Source: Heliopora coerulea (lineage: Eukaryota > Cnidaria > Anthozoa > Scleralcyonacea > Helioporidae). From it: a stretch of DNA of 64,000 nt. This document shows positions 57,501 through 64,000 of this stretch, piece after piece. The stretch lies in the NCBI GenBank assembly GCA_030142905.1, contig JASJOG010000025.1:1659501-1723500 (forward strand), written 5' to 3'. A program made the position numbers and the translations under genes. Every line of letters begins with the position of its first letter. Within the stretch, counting starts at the first letter, position 1. The notes under the pieces are model-generated. The model was given only the letters and a program-made list of their open reading frames with translations, did no database searches and had not been told where the DNA came from.

Positions 57501-60500
57501 TTCTTTCGTCGTTATATTGATGATTGTTTTGTTGTTTTTCGCTCTCGTAATCATGTTCGTCCTTTTCTAGATTATCTCAACTCACAGCATCCTAATATTA
57601 CGTTTACTGGTGAGTTAGAAACTGATTCTACACTTCCTTTTTTGGACACTTTGATTGATCGTTCTGATGGTTTTTCCACTTCGGTTTATCGGAAATCAAA
57701 TCTCACTGGTTTGTTCACTAGTTTTGACAGCTTTGTTCCGTTATCGTACAAACGTGGTCTCGTTTATACTCTGCTTGATCGCTACTTTAAAATATGCTCT
57801 TCGTTTCACCACTTTCACGCTGAAGTTCTTAAGCTTAAGAAATTCCTGCTTAGGAACGGTTATCCTGAGATTTTTTTTGATCGCTGCATCCGTGTTTTTC
57901 TCGACCGTCTGTTTTGTCCCCCCACAAAAGATTCTGATTCTCCTCCGAAAAATGTCATTTATTTTAAGCTTCCTTTTACAGGATCACATGCTCTACAGAT
58001 CCGAACACAGGTCTCTAAACTATGTTCATCTGCTTTCCCCCAAGTTACTTTGCGTTTTATTTTTCAATCTGGAAGACAGTTGTCTAGTTTCTTTCCTTTC
58101 AAGTACCGGACCCCCATGTTAATGAGATCGCGTGTTGTCTACAAATATACGTGCCAATGCTGTGGAGCATTGTATTTGGGCCAAACGAGGTGCCACTTAC
58201 ATACGCGTATCTCAGAACACATGGGGGTTTCGCCTTTGACAGGTAAGAAACGAGCAACCACTTTGTTTCCTACTTCTAGTATCCAGGCTCATACTCGCCA
58301 GACTAATCATGCCATTTCTCCCAACGATTTTTCCATCATTTCTTCCTGCAGGTCTTCCTCTAGCTTTGAACTCCTCATTCGTGAGAGTTTACTTATTTCT
58401 AAATACAAGCCGTCTCTCAACGAAAATATCTCTTCTACACCTCTTTCTCTATTCTAATACTTTCCTGTTCCGTATGCCTGTCACTTCCTGTCAGGTCACC
58501 CAGTTTTCTATTGGTTTGTCGTCTAATTATTCCAGTATGTAAATTGTAGATCCATATATATAGTTTTTTCTCACCTTTGTAAATCTATACTCTGAAGATG
58601 TTGCAAGCCGCAACGAAACGTTAGTTATTATGTTTTAAAACTTTTCGAGTTGTCTCTTTTACTATTTTAGTTTGTGAGCGAGCAGCTTAAGTTTACTTGC
58701 TTGCGTTTACCTGTTACTTCGTTTTGTATCAATTCATCTAGTTTTCTGCTTAAAATTATTGTTGAGAAGATTTAACTATTTTTGGGTAGTGTGTCATTGT
58801 AAATCGTTTTTAAAATTTACCTGAATTTGGTTTGTTTGTCTTCGAATCAGTTAGGATTTTTCCCGCCAAAATTTGACGGTCAGGCAGCCAATCACCGTGC
58901 GCCTTTTTGCGTACAGACTGGATTGCCAGCTCAGCCATATAATACATACATACATACATACATACATACATACATACATTACATACATACATACATACGT
59001 GCATACATACATACATATATATATATATATATTATATATATATATATTAAAATTTATTTATTAAAATCTGATCTAGTAAAAGATTAAAGGAATTTTCGGC
59101 TGCGGACTATCAGCCTTCATCAGCACCTATAAAATATGGACAAGACTGGACACGCATTTATGCCTAACTTGATTCATTACAAATTATAGACATTTTCTGC
59201 ATGTCATGGAATTAATATTTTCTATTGACTACTAAAAAACAAAAAAACAAACGACTACTTACAGTGAAAAGAGTATTCCAGAAAAGGCCCCAGCGACCAC
59301 AGCAATAAACCCCAACCATCCGGCGAACGTCTGACCAACACCAAATTCTGACAAATTCTGGTCCAAAACTGAGCACCATCCACTATAGACACCACAACTT
59401 ACACCATAAAGTAGCGCTAACAGCAGAAAGTTAGAATTTTCTAAAAGTTTTGTCAAACTGCCATTGAAGTCCGCTCTAGGAAACCCAGATGATGCGCTGG
59501 GCGGACTTGGAGGACGTGCTGGAAAATGAAGAAATATTCCCAGAAGTAAAACAGCCATAAGACCAGCTTCAGTGACCAATAGTGCATTAATTTGATCAAG
59601 GAATCTCTGTCTATCTACGAAATTTAACAGATAATTGTCACCCTGTTTGGGAAAATCCATGGAGCCAACATCATCAACAAGAAAAGGACCAACAATGAAC
59701 GACAAAGCACTTCCCATAAATCCACCTGCCATTACTATAGCAGTTGAGGCAGTACGTTGGTTGCTAGGAAACCACGTTGCTGATAACAGTACTCCTCCAG
59801 ATAATGCAATTGGGGCAACAAGTCCACTCAAAGTCTGGCCACAGCAGATCAATAATGTTGAGAACGACCAATTTCCAATACCAGGAATACATCGTAAGGC
59901 TGCCCCAAGAAACTGGCATCCCGCAGCCAATAAAACTGAAGTACGTAAACCTTGAAAAACAAATGAAACGCCACATTTACACTCGTAGTAATTCAAGAAC
60001 CAAGCGGGAACTCAAGTGAAGTATAAAAAGTGGTGCCCAGCATATTGCACGGAATAAAGGCATCACAAGTTCATAACTTTCAAGAATAATTTATGAAGGA
60101 ACGGAGACTAACGTTTCGTTGCAGCACGCAACATCATCAGAGTGAGACAATAGGTAGGATTACATCAATTATACAGCGGACTAACTATGATTATATTACA
60201 ACCAGAGAGACTAAAATAAAAAGTGACAAACGAGGTAAAGAAGGAAGGAGCTACGACACATTCCGAAAATAAAAAGATCAATAAAATGAAATAAGATGAA
60301 ATAGATGGTTTTTCTTCTTTTATTTAGTGCTCTCTCTCTTTTTCTTCTATATCCAGAAACAGTCAGCGATGTTTTAATTGAACTATGGAAGCTAAACTTC
60401 CCGTACCTTGCTTTATCCTAACCCATCCCACTATGCCTTACCCAAACTGCAAGCGACAAAATTTTTGGAAGGTAATGGAGTGATCTCTCAATTTGTGGAC

Positions 60501-63500
60501 CAAAAACCTTTCACGACTTCCTCCCTTTAATTGAATCCTGATAGTATCCCTGGTCCCTTTTTTATCTTAGAGTGCTGAAGTCTGTGTTAACACATGTCAG
60601 GTGTGCTATTACTCAACTATGCAATCTGGAATGGCATTGCCAGGATTCTCCTAAGGGAATGCCAACAGCTGACCATGAGACACCAGCGGATTAAGGGCAG
60701 GGTAGTGAACTCGATTTCCATATCTGAAAGGCTAACTCCCATTCATTTGCTCCAGCAAAAAGTGAAGCCAAGATGGCTGCCCATGAAGGGAAATTTTCTG
60801 CGTCAGTTTCAGTCCTCTTCGCGGTCCTGTACGTCAGTTCCAGCCCTTTACACAACTTTAATCTTCAATTTTTATTCTTTGTTTTGTTTGGCTTCAAAAA
60901 CATTCACAACCATGGAAAAAGTGTACAGATGTAATATTACTGGACCAGTTTTACATATTCGAGTGTTTAAAAGGTTCATTATTGCCGTGTGGCTTAAGAA
61001 TTGTCCTAAATTGTCTAAAAACTGTAAACTGATGGTAAAAAAGGATGTGCACTTAGCAGTTTCCTCAAGTAATTTTTCAAGACTGTTTTATCAGGTTTCT
61101 TGTCAGTTTTGTAAATTATTTTTGTGAAAATATACAACCTGTAACTCGGTTTGACTTTGTCGAAATATATTTGAAATTCTTATACTCATTTCTGTCTTTT
61201 GAAGACATGTCTTGCGCAGGGTTTTCCCTTACGCGCAAATGAGCGTCTCTGACGCACATTTTGGCCGAAAAATAAAAGGTGGACGCATAAGCGCCAGGTG
61301 AACGTATCCTCTAGGACGCACAAGTTTGTCTTCGTAGTTAACGTATTCTTAGAGCAGACTGAAATAATCCTTGTTGCAGAATACGAGAAAAGCTTTTGAA
61401 TCTAATTCTGTCTCGTGAATCCTTTATTAATAAAGTATAAATTCCTTTCTTGCACTCAAATGGCTCTCGGTTGTGTGAATGACTTGAGATCAGAAACGCG
61501 TTGGACACTATCTTGAATTTCAAAGCCCCAGAGAAGACTGAGGAGAAGATTTAGCGAAAGAGGCGTCCTGGGGCAGAAACAATATGGCGAAAACAACAAA
61601 AACTCAGGATCCCCACTTTTCTCCTTTGGACCCTCAGTTTTAGGTAAAAGGGGTCTTGAGGACTCCCAAGAGGACAATGTGAGGGAAAACCCTGGTCTTG
61701 TGTGTATTTTCAAAGAGAAATCTTCAGAAAATGTAAACGTTGCGTGGGAGACTAAAACTGACGTACAAACCGCCATAGGGGACTGAAACTGACGTACAAA
61801 ATTGCCCTCCATGGGCAGTCATCTTAGCCTCACATTTCATTGGCCAGTTAGCATTCCAGATATGGAAATCAAGTTTACTGGATTTCCATATCTGGAATGC
61901 TAACTCCCAATCATTTGGTCTGGCAAAAAGTGAAGCCAAGATGCCTGCCCATTGAGGGAAATTTTTTATGTCAGTTCCAGTCTTTTACATGACTTTAATC
62001 TTCAGTTTTTGTTTGGTTCAGCTTCAAAAACACTCACAACCATGGAAAAAGTACTCAGACAAAATGTTAGTGGACCAGTTTTATATACCTGAGTATTTAA
62101 AAGGATTCATTATGGCCGTGTGGCCTAAGAAGTGTGCTAAATTGTCTAAAGATGGTAAATTTACAGTAAAAAGAGGATGTGCACTTGATGGTTTGCTAAA
62201 GTAAGTTTTCGAGACTGTTTTATCAGGTATCTTGTCAGTGTGGTAATTTACTTGCTTGAAAATGTATAAACTGTAACTCAGCTTGACTTTCTCAAAACTT
62301 ATTTGAAATTCTTAAATTTATTTCTGTCTTTTAAAGACATGCTTTGTGTGAATTTTCAAAGAAAACTCTTCAGAAAATGTGAAAAGTCATGTGTGAGACT
62401 AAAACTGACATGCAAGCCCACGTAGAGGACTGAAACTGACATACAAAGTTGCCCTCCATGGAAATTGAGTTCACTTGGGCAGGGCCACCAACATTTAGGG
62501 ACTCCAGATTTTAATTTCTTATTATCAAAAAAAACATTGTATTTTTGATGTTTCACCTATTATTTGGGCACTAGCTCAAAATAAGTTATACAGGATACAG
62601 TGAGCTGCTTTATAACAGAAGTGCAATGCATCATGCTCCTTATGTGTTGTTGAATGGCTGCACACGGCCTTTGGGTAGTTAAAAGGATATTTGATATCAC
62701 ACAAAAAGATCAAAGTGTTTGATTGATCATATAAGTCACTGAAAAGGTAACATATATTACAGTTGAGGGCTTCTCCACAAAATTTGGCCCTGGGCCCCCC
62801 ACAGTCTTAATCTAGCCCTGCCATGAGGGGCCAATGGCTGAGCATAATGCCTAAAAGGCCAGTTAACCTACTAAGAGGCAGGCACCTCCTGTTGTTGGAT
62901 AAAATCATTGGGCTTTATCGATAAAAGGAGTACCATGTAGGCATTTCTGAATGCAGTTGAACAAAAAAACAAGAAAGCAAGGGAGCAACATTTTGAGCAA
63001 AAGCAGTTCATCAGACTCAAATGTCATCAGGATAAAATTCTCAAGTGCACCCTTGCTTCTTGAACTCTTATTGGTCTGAATCTGACTTTTATTACTAAAC
63101 TCTAGCCACTGCCAGATGATTTTACTTGTCAATGAGAGACATCTTGGATCAGAAAGGGATAATGAGTTAAGTTAGCAGTTAACCTGTTGAGGGACAGGTG
63201 CCTCACTCTGCTGAATAAAATCATTTGTTGTTTGGCTGAACAAAGTTCCAAAGGGCACCCTTGCTCCTAAGTGAGTTGAATCTGATTGGAACTGTGGTGG
63301 CACAGGTTAATTTCTGTGATCCATTCTAAACAGAATCTCACTTCTGATCATTAATAATAAGTGTATAAATTTCACATACATGTAAATTTCTATTACAACA
63401 CAGTAGGCCATGGGAACTTTGGCACCATACCCCACATAAATATGCAACTGCAGGAACACACTAACAGTACCATAGTTTTTAAAGGGAGTGTAAAAGTGTA

Positions 63501-63850
63501 CACAGACACTAAAGATTAGGTTTACCTTTAACATCCATCAACCATCCCAATGGCACAATGGTGAAACAAGGAGCAATGCATCCCAAGGCTGGCATAAGAT
63601 CAATCATGAAACTATCCCATTTATAAACTGCTCGTGCAGTGCTTTGAATTGGTGCCCAGGTGTTGTAAATGACTCCTTGGCTGACACACAGGCCAAAGAA
63701 CATGGACAGAATGTACCATCGCTTTTTGTACACTTTTATATCACCTCTCTCGCTGTCGAATGATCTGGTGGTGTCAGGTCTGTCAGGATAGCTAAGAAGA
63801 AGTTCCCGGTCATTACTACCCAATCCAGCTGATATATCGACCGATTTCAT
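43360..63850 (-). CDS. SLC49A4-like: SLC49A4 (DIRC2)-like lysosomal MFS transporter, copy B
   Basis: Three coding exons, 63850-63526, 59950-59263 and 43789-43360, total 1443 bp and 480 residues. Donors are GTAAAC and GTAAGT; acceptors are TTTTTCAAG and TTTTTAG. The exon phases (1 and 2) and the 688-bp middle exon equal those of copy A. The N-terminal tail carries DRELLL, an acidic dileucine signal. Hallmarks shared with copy A are [60 protein letters not shown] and [15 protein letters not shown]. Twelve hydrophobic segments are expected. Intron 2 (15.5 kb) is swollen by PLE, BEL/Pao and DIRS copies, and intron 1 holds two MITEs and a hammerhead motif. All coding parts are intact, so the gene is probably expressed. 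Substrate (a vitamin B6-type cargo in vertebrates) is inferred from the family only. Confidence 0.92.
43930..44209 (+). pseudogene. Penelope-like element C-terminal fragment
   Basis: Reads [20 protein letters not shown] then SLSLF-stop at 44206, closely matching the end of the PLE at 57021-58457. The GIY-YIG core is missing and the upstream part is scrambled. It lies just upstream of exon 3 of SLC49A4 copy B, in intron 2. Confidence 0.75.
44294..44482. repeat. TA-rich microsatellite region
   Basis: Irregular TA/ATAT repeats ending in a pure (TA)n run at 44452-44482 that abuts a hammerhead-like motif. Confidence 0.95.
44492..44525 (-). ncRNA. Hammerhead ribozyme-like motif, canonical core
   Basis: The minus strand reads CTGATGA, stem II GGCC-CAATA-GGCC perfect over 4 bp, GAA, stem III ACGG-TT-CCGT perfect over 4 bp, then C of GTC. 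Compared with 25089-25122 the second and third positions of stem II change together. Sequence similarity between the two sites stops directly after GTC, as expected if the cut site is the element end. Confidence 0.75.
44640..45230 (+). pseudogene. Penelope-like element, RT-to-linker fragment
   Basis: Reads [20 protein letters not shown], then [20 protein letters not shown] and [16 protein letters not shown], the region behind the PLE reverse transcriptase core. After a frameshift near 44930 it continues [20 protein letters not shown] and ends near [11 protein letters not shown], just before where GIY-YIG would start. The N-terminal reverse transcriptase motifs and nuclease are absent. Confidence 0.8.
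45690..48660 (-). pseudogene. BEL/Pao LTR retrotransposon, internal part, decayed
   Basis: Minus-strand order: Gag part (48660-48283) with [13 protein letters not shown] and a [10 protein letters not shown] zinc-knuckle start; protease (48078-47659), [17 protein letters not shown], where the catalytic DTG reads HTG; pre-RT (47644-47180); RT with [13 protein letters not shown] (motif A), [13 protein letters not shown] (motif B-like) and [11 protein letters not shown] (catalytic) at 47148-46603; connection [17 protein letters not shown]; RNase H with [15 protein letters not shown] and PRSELVAAH at 46523-46053; and [15 protein letters not shown] at 46007-45690. The integrase core and both LTRs are not seen. 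Frameshifts separate most domains, and the Gag side ends at a (TA)n tract. Confidence 0.88.
48664..48703. repeat. (TA)n microsatellite
   Basis: About 19 TA units between the BEL/Pao and PLE fragments. Confidence 0.97.
48720..49945 (-). pseudogene. Penelope-like element, RT end plus GIY-YIG, decayed
   Basis: On the minus strand from 49945: [40 protein letters not shown] and [11 protein letters not shown] (post-RT region). Then comes a linker, [20 protein letters not shown], then [20 protein letters not shown] and, after a one-base slip, [16 protein letters not shown], the GIY-YIG motif, followed by WTIVKRAA to a final stop near 48810. The 3' side ends at 48732-48763 with a CTGAAGA...GAAACTCGGAGTA hammerhead-like core. 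(TA)n tracts bound both ends. Confidence 0.85.
48732..48763 (-). ncRNA. Hammerhead-like motif at PLE 3' end (weak stem II)
   Basis: CTGAAGA, a poorly paired TTGCATCCGCGT stem II, GAA, stem III ACT-CGG-AGT, then A (GTA site). Same family as 25676-25709. Its place at the PLE 3' end ties that motif family to PLEs. Confidence 0.5.
49948..49982. repeat. (TA)n microsatellite
   Basis: TA units at the 5' break of the PLE fragment. Confidence 0.97.
50097..50240. repeat. TA / GATA / GGTA microsatellite
   Basis: A short TA run, then GATA, about 13 GGTA units and GATA again. It follows a partial CTGAAGAGCAACAAGCGAAAA stretch (minus, near 50070-50090) that looks like another PLE end. Confidence 0.95.
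50488..50563. repeat. AAAT / TATATAAA / TA microsatellite
   Basis: Simple repeats ending in (TA)n, directly before the next PLE fragment. Confidence 0.95.
50640..51290 (+). pseudogene. Penelope-like element, second subfamily, GIY-YIG fragment
   Basis: The frame at 50780-51067 has [20 protein letters not shown] then [20 protein letters not shown] and [16 protein letters not shown]. This is a GIY-YIG domain of a different PLE subfamily, with the CxxC-rich lead-in. Stops follow at 51067 and in the tail. The 3' end (51245-51290) reads TTGACAA, perfect stem GAGGC-AGT-GCCTC, then GAAACGTAG, a hammerhead-like core with G8 changed to A. It stops at the next microsatellite. Confidence 0.75.
51372..51537. 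repeat. TA / TACA microsatellite
   Basis: A (TA)n run, about 11 CATA units, and TA again. It truncates the DIRS recombinase at 51537. Confidence 0.97.
51538..52425 (-). pseudogene. DIRS tyrosine recombinase, broken and truncated
   Basis: The N-terminal part (52425-52054) includes [20 protein letters not shown], a SAM-like core-binding fold. The middle (52023-51829) has [20 protein letters not shown] with the first catalytic arginine in SGQR. The C-terminal part (51696-51540) has [19 protein letters not shown], where the HSTR box is altered. The nucleophilic tyrosine lies beyond the microsatellite break and is lost. Confidence 0.8.
52860..53110 (-). pseudogene. DIRS RNase H domain
   Basis: Reads [20 protein letters not shown] then [17 protein letters not shown] and [14 protein letters not shown]. 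The first acidic residue (HSDAS) and the glutamate (LELKA) are there. The third, normally DN in a D-N-T/S pair, reads NN, so the enzyme would be inactive. Confidence 0.75.
53251..54175 (-). pseudogene. DIRS reverse transcriptase, broken
   Basis: Pieces are [20 protein letters not shown] then [23 protein letters not shown] (motif A); [20 protein letters not shown] (motif B, QGL-like position reads NGL); [16 protein letters not shown] (catalytic FIDD); and [19 protein letters not shown]. Stops and a shift lie near 53880 and 53580. The catalytic aspartates are retained. Confidence 0.85.
54486..55440 (-). pseudogene. DIRS Gag-like protein, one frameshift
   Basis: The first block (55440-54955) begins [20 protein letters not shown] and is acidic and proline-rich, with a basic PKRARRTPK patch. 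The second block (55049-54486) has [34 protein letters not shown] and [19 protein letters not shown]. The blocks overlap in different frames near 55000, showing a single shift. This matches Gag-like ORF1 proteins that precede RT in DIRS elements. Confidence 0.75.
55522..55740. mobile_element. Foldback with 12-bp flanking direct repeat
   Basis: Arms of about 90 bp start GGTTCAGAATTTTCCGGTGT and are nearly complementary around 55620. GGTATCCAGGTA is present on both sides (55510-55521 and 55741-55752). The right side has about 25 extra bases beyond the arm. No coding content is seen. Confidence 0.7.
56215..56337. repeat. Perfect 40-bp-arm palindrome
   Basis: Arms 56215-56254 and 56298-56337 are perfect complements with a 43-bp loop. 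AT-rich arms, adjoining short TATA runs. Confidence 0.95.
56485..56519 (-). ncRNA. Hammerhead-like motif, left PLE arm
   Basis: CTGAAGA, perfect 5-bp stem II GTTGC-AAGCC-GCAAC, GAA, stem III AC-GTTA-GT, then T (GTT site). Same sequence as the right arm motif. Confidence 0.65.
56654..56992 (-). pseudogene. PLE GIY-YIG domain, inverted arm copy
   Basis: Minus-strand frame: [20 protein letters not shown] then [20 protein letters not shown] to the same SLSLF stop. It differs from the right arm by about one residue (I for M after EH). There is no RT in front of it; at 56993 the sequence switches to the plus-strand RT. Confidence 0.85.
57021..58457 (+). CDS. Penelope-like RT plus GIY-YIG protein, 5' truncated
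   Basis: The open frame of 478 codons actually enters upstream at [18 protein letters not shown] (from about 57003), the start of the PLE RT core. Motif A is [20 protein letters not shown], motif B is [20 protein letters not shown] (one residue shorter than usual after LFA) and the catalytic box is [12 protein letters not shown]. Then come [20 protein letters not shown] and the C-terminal nuclease, [20 protein letters not shown] then [11 protein letters not shown]. The protein ends SLSLF. It copies RNA into DNA and nicks the target in intact PLEs. The N-terminal part of the RT ORF (normally about 200-300 residues more) is missing, so this copy is probably dead although its frame is clean. It is nested in intron 2 of SLC49A4 copy B, on the opposite strand. 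Confidence 0.88.
   Translation: MHKANLPFRPILSAISTHSYNLFKFLFSILTPLLSSLFIISDTFSFLKELRATNLDTNNIFMASFDVNSLFTNVPLDETIDIIVNKAFENATLCHGFSVFRLRKLLCLAVKNSHFLFNNSLYEQVDSVAMGSQLGPLFAIFLAFHERSWLTNCPLKFKPLFFRRYIDDCFVVFRSRNHVRPFLDYLNSQHPNITFTGELETDSTLPFLDTLIDRSDGFSTSVYRKSNLTGLFTSFDSFVPLSYKRGLVYTLLDRYFKICSSFHHFHAEVLKLKKFLLRNGYPEIFFDRCIRVFLDRLFCPPTKDSDSPPKNVIYFKLPFTGSHALQIRTQVSKLCSSAFPQVTLRFIFQSGRQLSSFFPFKYRTPMLMRSRVVYKYTCQCCGALYLGQTRCHLHTRISEHMGVSPLTGKKRATTLFPTSSIQAHTRQTNHAISPNDFSIISSCRSSSSFELLIRESLLISKYKPSLNENISSTPLSLF
58592..58626 (+). ncRNA. Hammerhead-like motif, right PLE arm (3' end)
   Basis: Same layout as 56485-56519, located 135 bases after the PLE stop codon. The core box, GAAA and stem II are intact. 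Helix III has only 2 bp, as in other PLE hammerheads, which may need a dimer to be active. Confidence 0.68.
58938..59050. repeat. CATA / TA microsatellite
   Basis: About 16 CATA units then TA runs, followed 30 bp later by a hammerhead-like motif. Confidence 0.95.
59082..59123 (-). ncRNA. Hammerhead-like motif near exon 2 of SLC49A4 copy B
   Basis: CTGATGA, perfect 5-bp stem II GGCTG-ATAGTCCG-CAGCC, GAA, one extra A, stem III ATT-CCTTT-AAT, then C. The extra A at the stem III base is unusual. It lies about 140 bp inside intron 2. Confidence 0.5.
59263..59950 (-). CDS. SLC49A4-like: SLC49A4-like copy B, coding exon 2
   Basis: 688 bp from [14 protein letters not shown] to GAFSGILFS. The acceptor AG is at 59951-59952 and the donor GTAAGT begins at 59262. 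The codons upstream of the acceptor in the open frame ([15 protein letters not shown]) are intronic. Confidence 0.93.
60106..60140 (-). ncRNA. Hammerhead ribozyme-like motif, canonical core
   Basis: CTGATGA, perfect 5-bp stem II GTTGC-GTGCT-GCAAC, GAA, stem III AC-GTTA-GT, then C of GTC. It is the GTC-site sister of the PLE arm motifs at 56485 and 58592, with a different stem II loop. It lies in intron 1 of SLC49A4 copy B, on the gene's own strand. No PLE coding sequence is adjacent, so this is a solo end. Confidence 0.75.
60160..60700. other. No gene recognised (intron 1 of copy B)
   Basis: Unique AT-rich intronic sequence between the hammerhead motif and MITE copy G. Confidence 0.5.
60713..61869. 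mobile_element. Long-TIR hAT-like MITE, copy G, with nested MITE
   Basis: Starts TAGTGAACTCGATTTCC (first base changed) and ends ATCAAGTTTACTG. The interior follows copies A-D, and the 478-bp element at 61217-61694 interrupts it. No flanking duplication can be scored because copy H follows directly. The 177-residue frame at its left (60594-61127) is non-coding MITE sequence. Confidence 0.8.
61217..61694. mobile_element. hAT-like MITE nested in copy G
   Basis: Ends CAGGGTTTTCCCTTACGCG and, inward from the right, CAGGGTTTTCCCTCACATT. Flanks are GTCTTGCG (61209-61216) and GTCTTGTG (61695-61702), 7 of 8 bases equal. The interior has (A/G)CGCA-type repeats and no gene. Confidence 0.85.
61870..62475. 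mobile_element. Long-TIR hAT-like MITE, copy H (left end short)
   Basis: Begins GATTTCCATATCTGGAATGC, lacking the first 10 bases of the TIR, and ends with a shortened right TIR, GGAAATTGAGTTCACTT, where about 60 bp including the AAGATGGC block are deleted. The joint to copy G resembles the E/F joint at 37816. Confidence 0.75.
62480..63500. other. No gene recognised (intron 1 of copy B)
   Basis: CAGGGCC and AGCCCTG at 62480 and 62814-62820 could be MITE ends, but the flanks do not match. A decayed CTGATGAACTGC...CTCAAAATG stretch (minus, 63018-62985) resembles the hammerhead-like core at 21947 with G12 lost. Confidence 0.4.
63526..63850 (-). CDS. SLC49A4-like: SLC49A4-like copy B, coding exon 1
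   Basis: 108 codons plus one base, from [19 protein letters not shown] to WLMDVK, donor GTAAAC after 63526. The tail is three residues longer than in copy A. The start ATG is the first in frame. Confidence 0.92.
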
Positions 63851-64000
63851 TCTACCCGTTGATGAACAACTTTGTCAGTAAATAGGTGAAGAGAGGTTTG
63901 TCATTCTTTTTCAGCAACTGCGATTTTGAAAGTATTTGCTCCAGAACGTCAATCCGAAAAGAAAAGATTTACAACTCCAAAGTCAATAACACCGGGAAAC

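Larger units (their letters stand above)
56446..58673. mobile_element. Penelope-like element with inverted 3' arms
   Basis: The left arm (56446-56992) is an inverted copy of the right arm (58117-58673), each holding the GIY-YIG region and a terminal hammerhead-like motif. The unique middle (56993-58116) carries the plus-strand reverse transcriptase. PLE insertions often have partial tandem or inverted copies, so the layout fits the family. The arms are almost identical, which suggests a recent origin. Confidence 0.9.

Noticed and set aside
60594..61127. 177-residue protein, plus strand
   Set aside because: It covers the left part of MITE copy G; similar frames appear in copies A, B and D in varying phases, so it is not conserved coding sequence.
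62480..62820. MITE with CAGGGC ends
   Set aside because: Only 7 bp of terminal match, and the 8-bp flanks (CACTTGGG and CCATGAGG) do not agree.

Overview
This window is nuclear DNA of an intron-bearing animal, most likely a cnidarian and probably a stony coral. That placement is an inference. It rests on spliced animal genes with GT-AG introns, AT-rich sequence packed with microsatellites and foldbacks, and a mix of Penelope-like (PLE), DIRS, BEL/Pao, CR1-like, R4-like, Tc1, hAT and Crypton-type elements together with a captured P2X7-type cytoplasmic domain. No rRNA genes, CRISPR arrays or bacterial operons are present.

The only clear host genes are two tandem minus-strand paralogues of SLC49A4 (DIRC2), a 12-helix lysosomal major-facilitator transporter. 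Copy A spans 26585 to 12384 and copy B spans 63850 to 43360. Each has three coding exons, with intron phases 1 and 2 and a 688-bp middle exon in both. The open frames give 475 and 480 residues. Both start with an acidic dileucine sorting motif, and nothing in either coding sequence is broken. Intron 2 of copy A holds a tandem repeat with five CACGTG boxes in 215 bp, which resembles the CLEAR elements of lysosomal genes.

Nearly everything else is mobile DNA. From left to right: a CR1-like LINE end (312-1075); a 150-bp satellite beside a hAT zinc-finger scrap (1561-3115); a TTAA-flanked foldback carrying a P2X7-C-like split gene (5693-7481); nested long-TIR MITEs with perfect 8-bp target duplications (10128-12212); a Tc1 element (15244-16647); a chain of palindromes, TA microsatellites and hammerhead motifs in intron 1 of copy A (24300-26172); a complete intact hAT transposon (26726-29105); a LINE end hit by a hAT MITE (29390-30445); a Harbinger-like element holding a second MITE and a PLE fragment (31351-32830); an R4-like LINE (33483-35840); more MITEs and a LINE end (36022-39320); and a three-exon Crypton-type tyrosine recombinase gene with two nonsense codons (40204-41823). 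The 15.5-kb intron 2 of copy B holds PLE, BEL/Pao and DIRS copies and a PLE arranged as an inverted repeat (43860-59123). Intron 1 of copy B holds two long-TIR MITEs, one with another MITE inside.

The most notable theme is RNA. At least a dozen hammerhead-ribozyme-like cores (CTGANGA, stem II, GAAA, short stem III, NUH) lie on both strands, mostly at the ends of PLE copies or of perfect foldbacks. Several keep every core position, and one pair shows a compensatory change in stem II. The second theme is the P2X7-domain foldback, whose two arms differ by a nonsense change and whose unique loop completes the domain.
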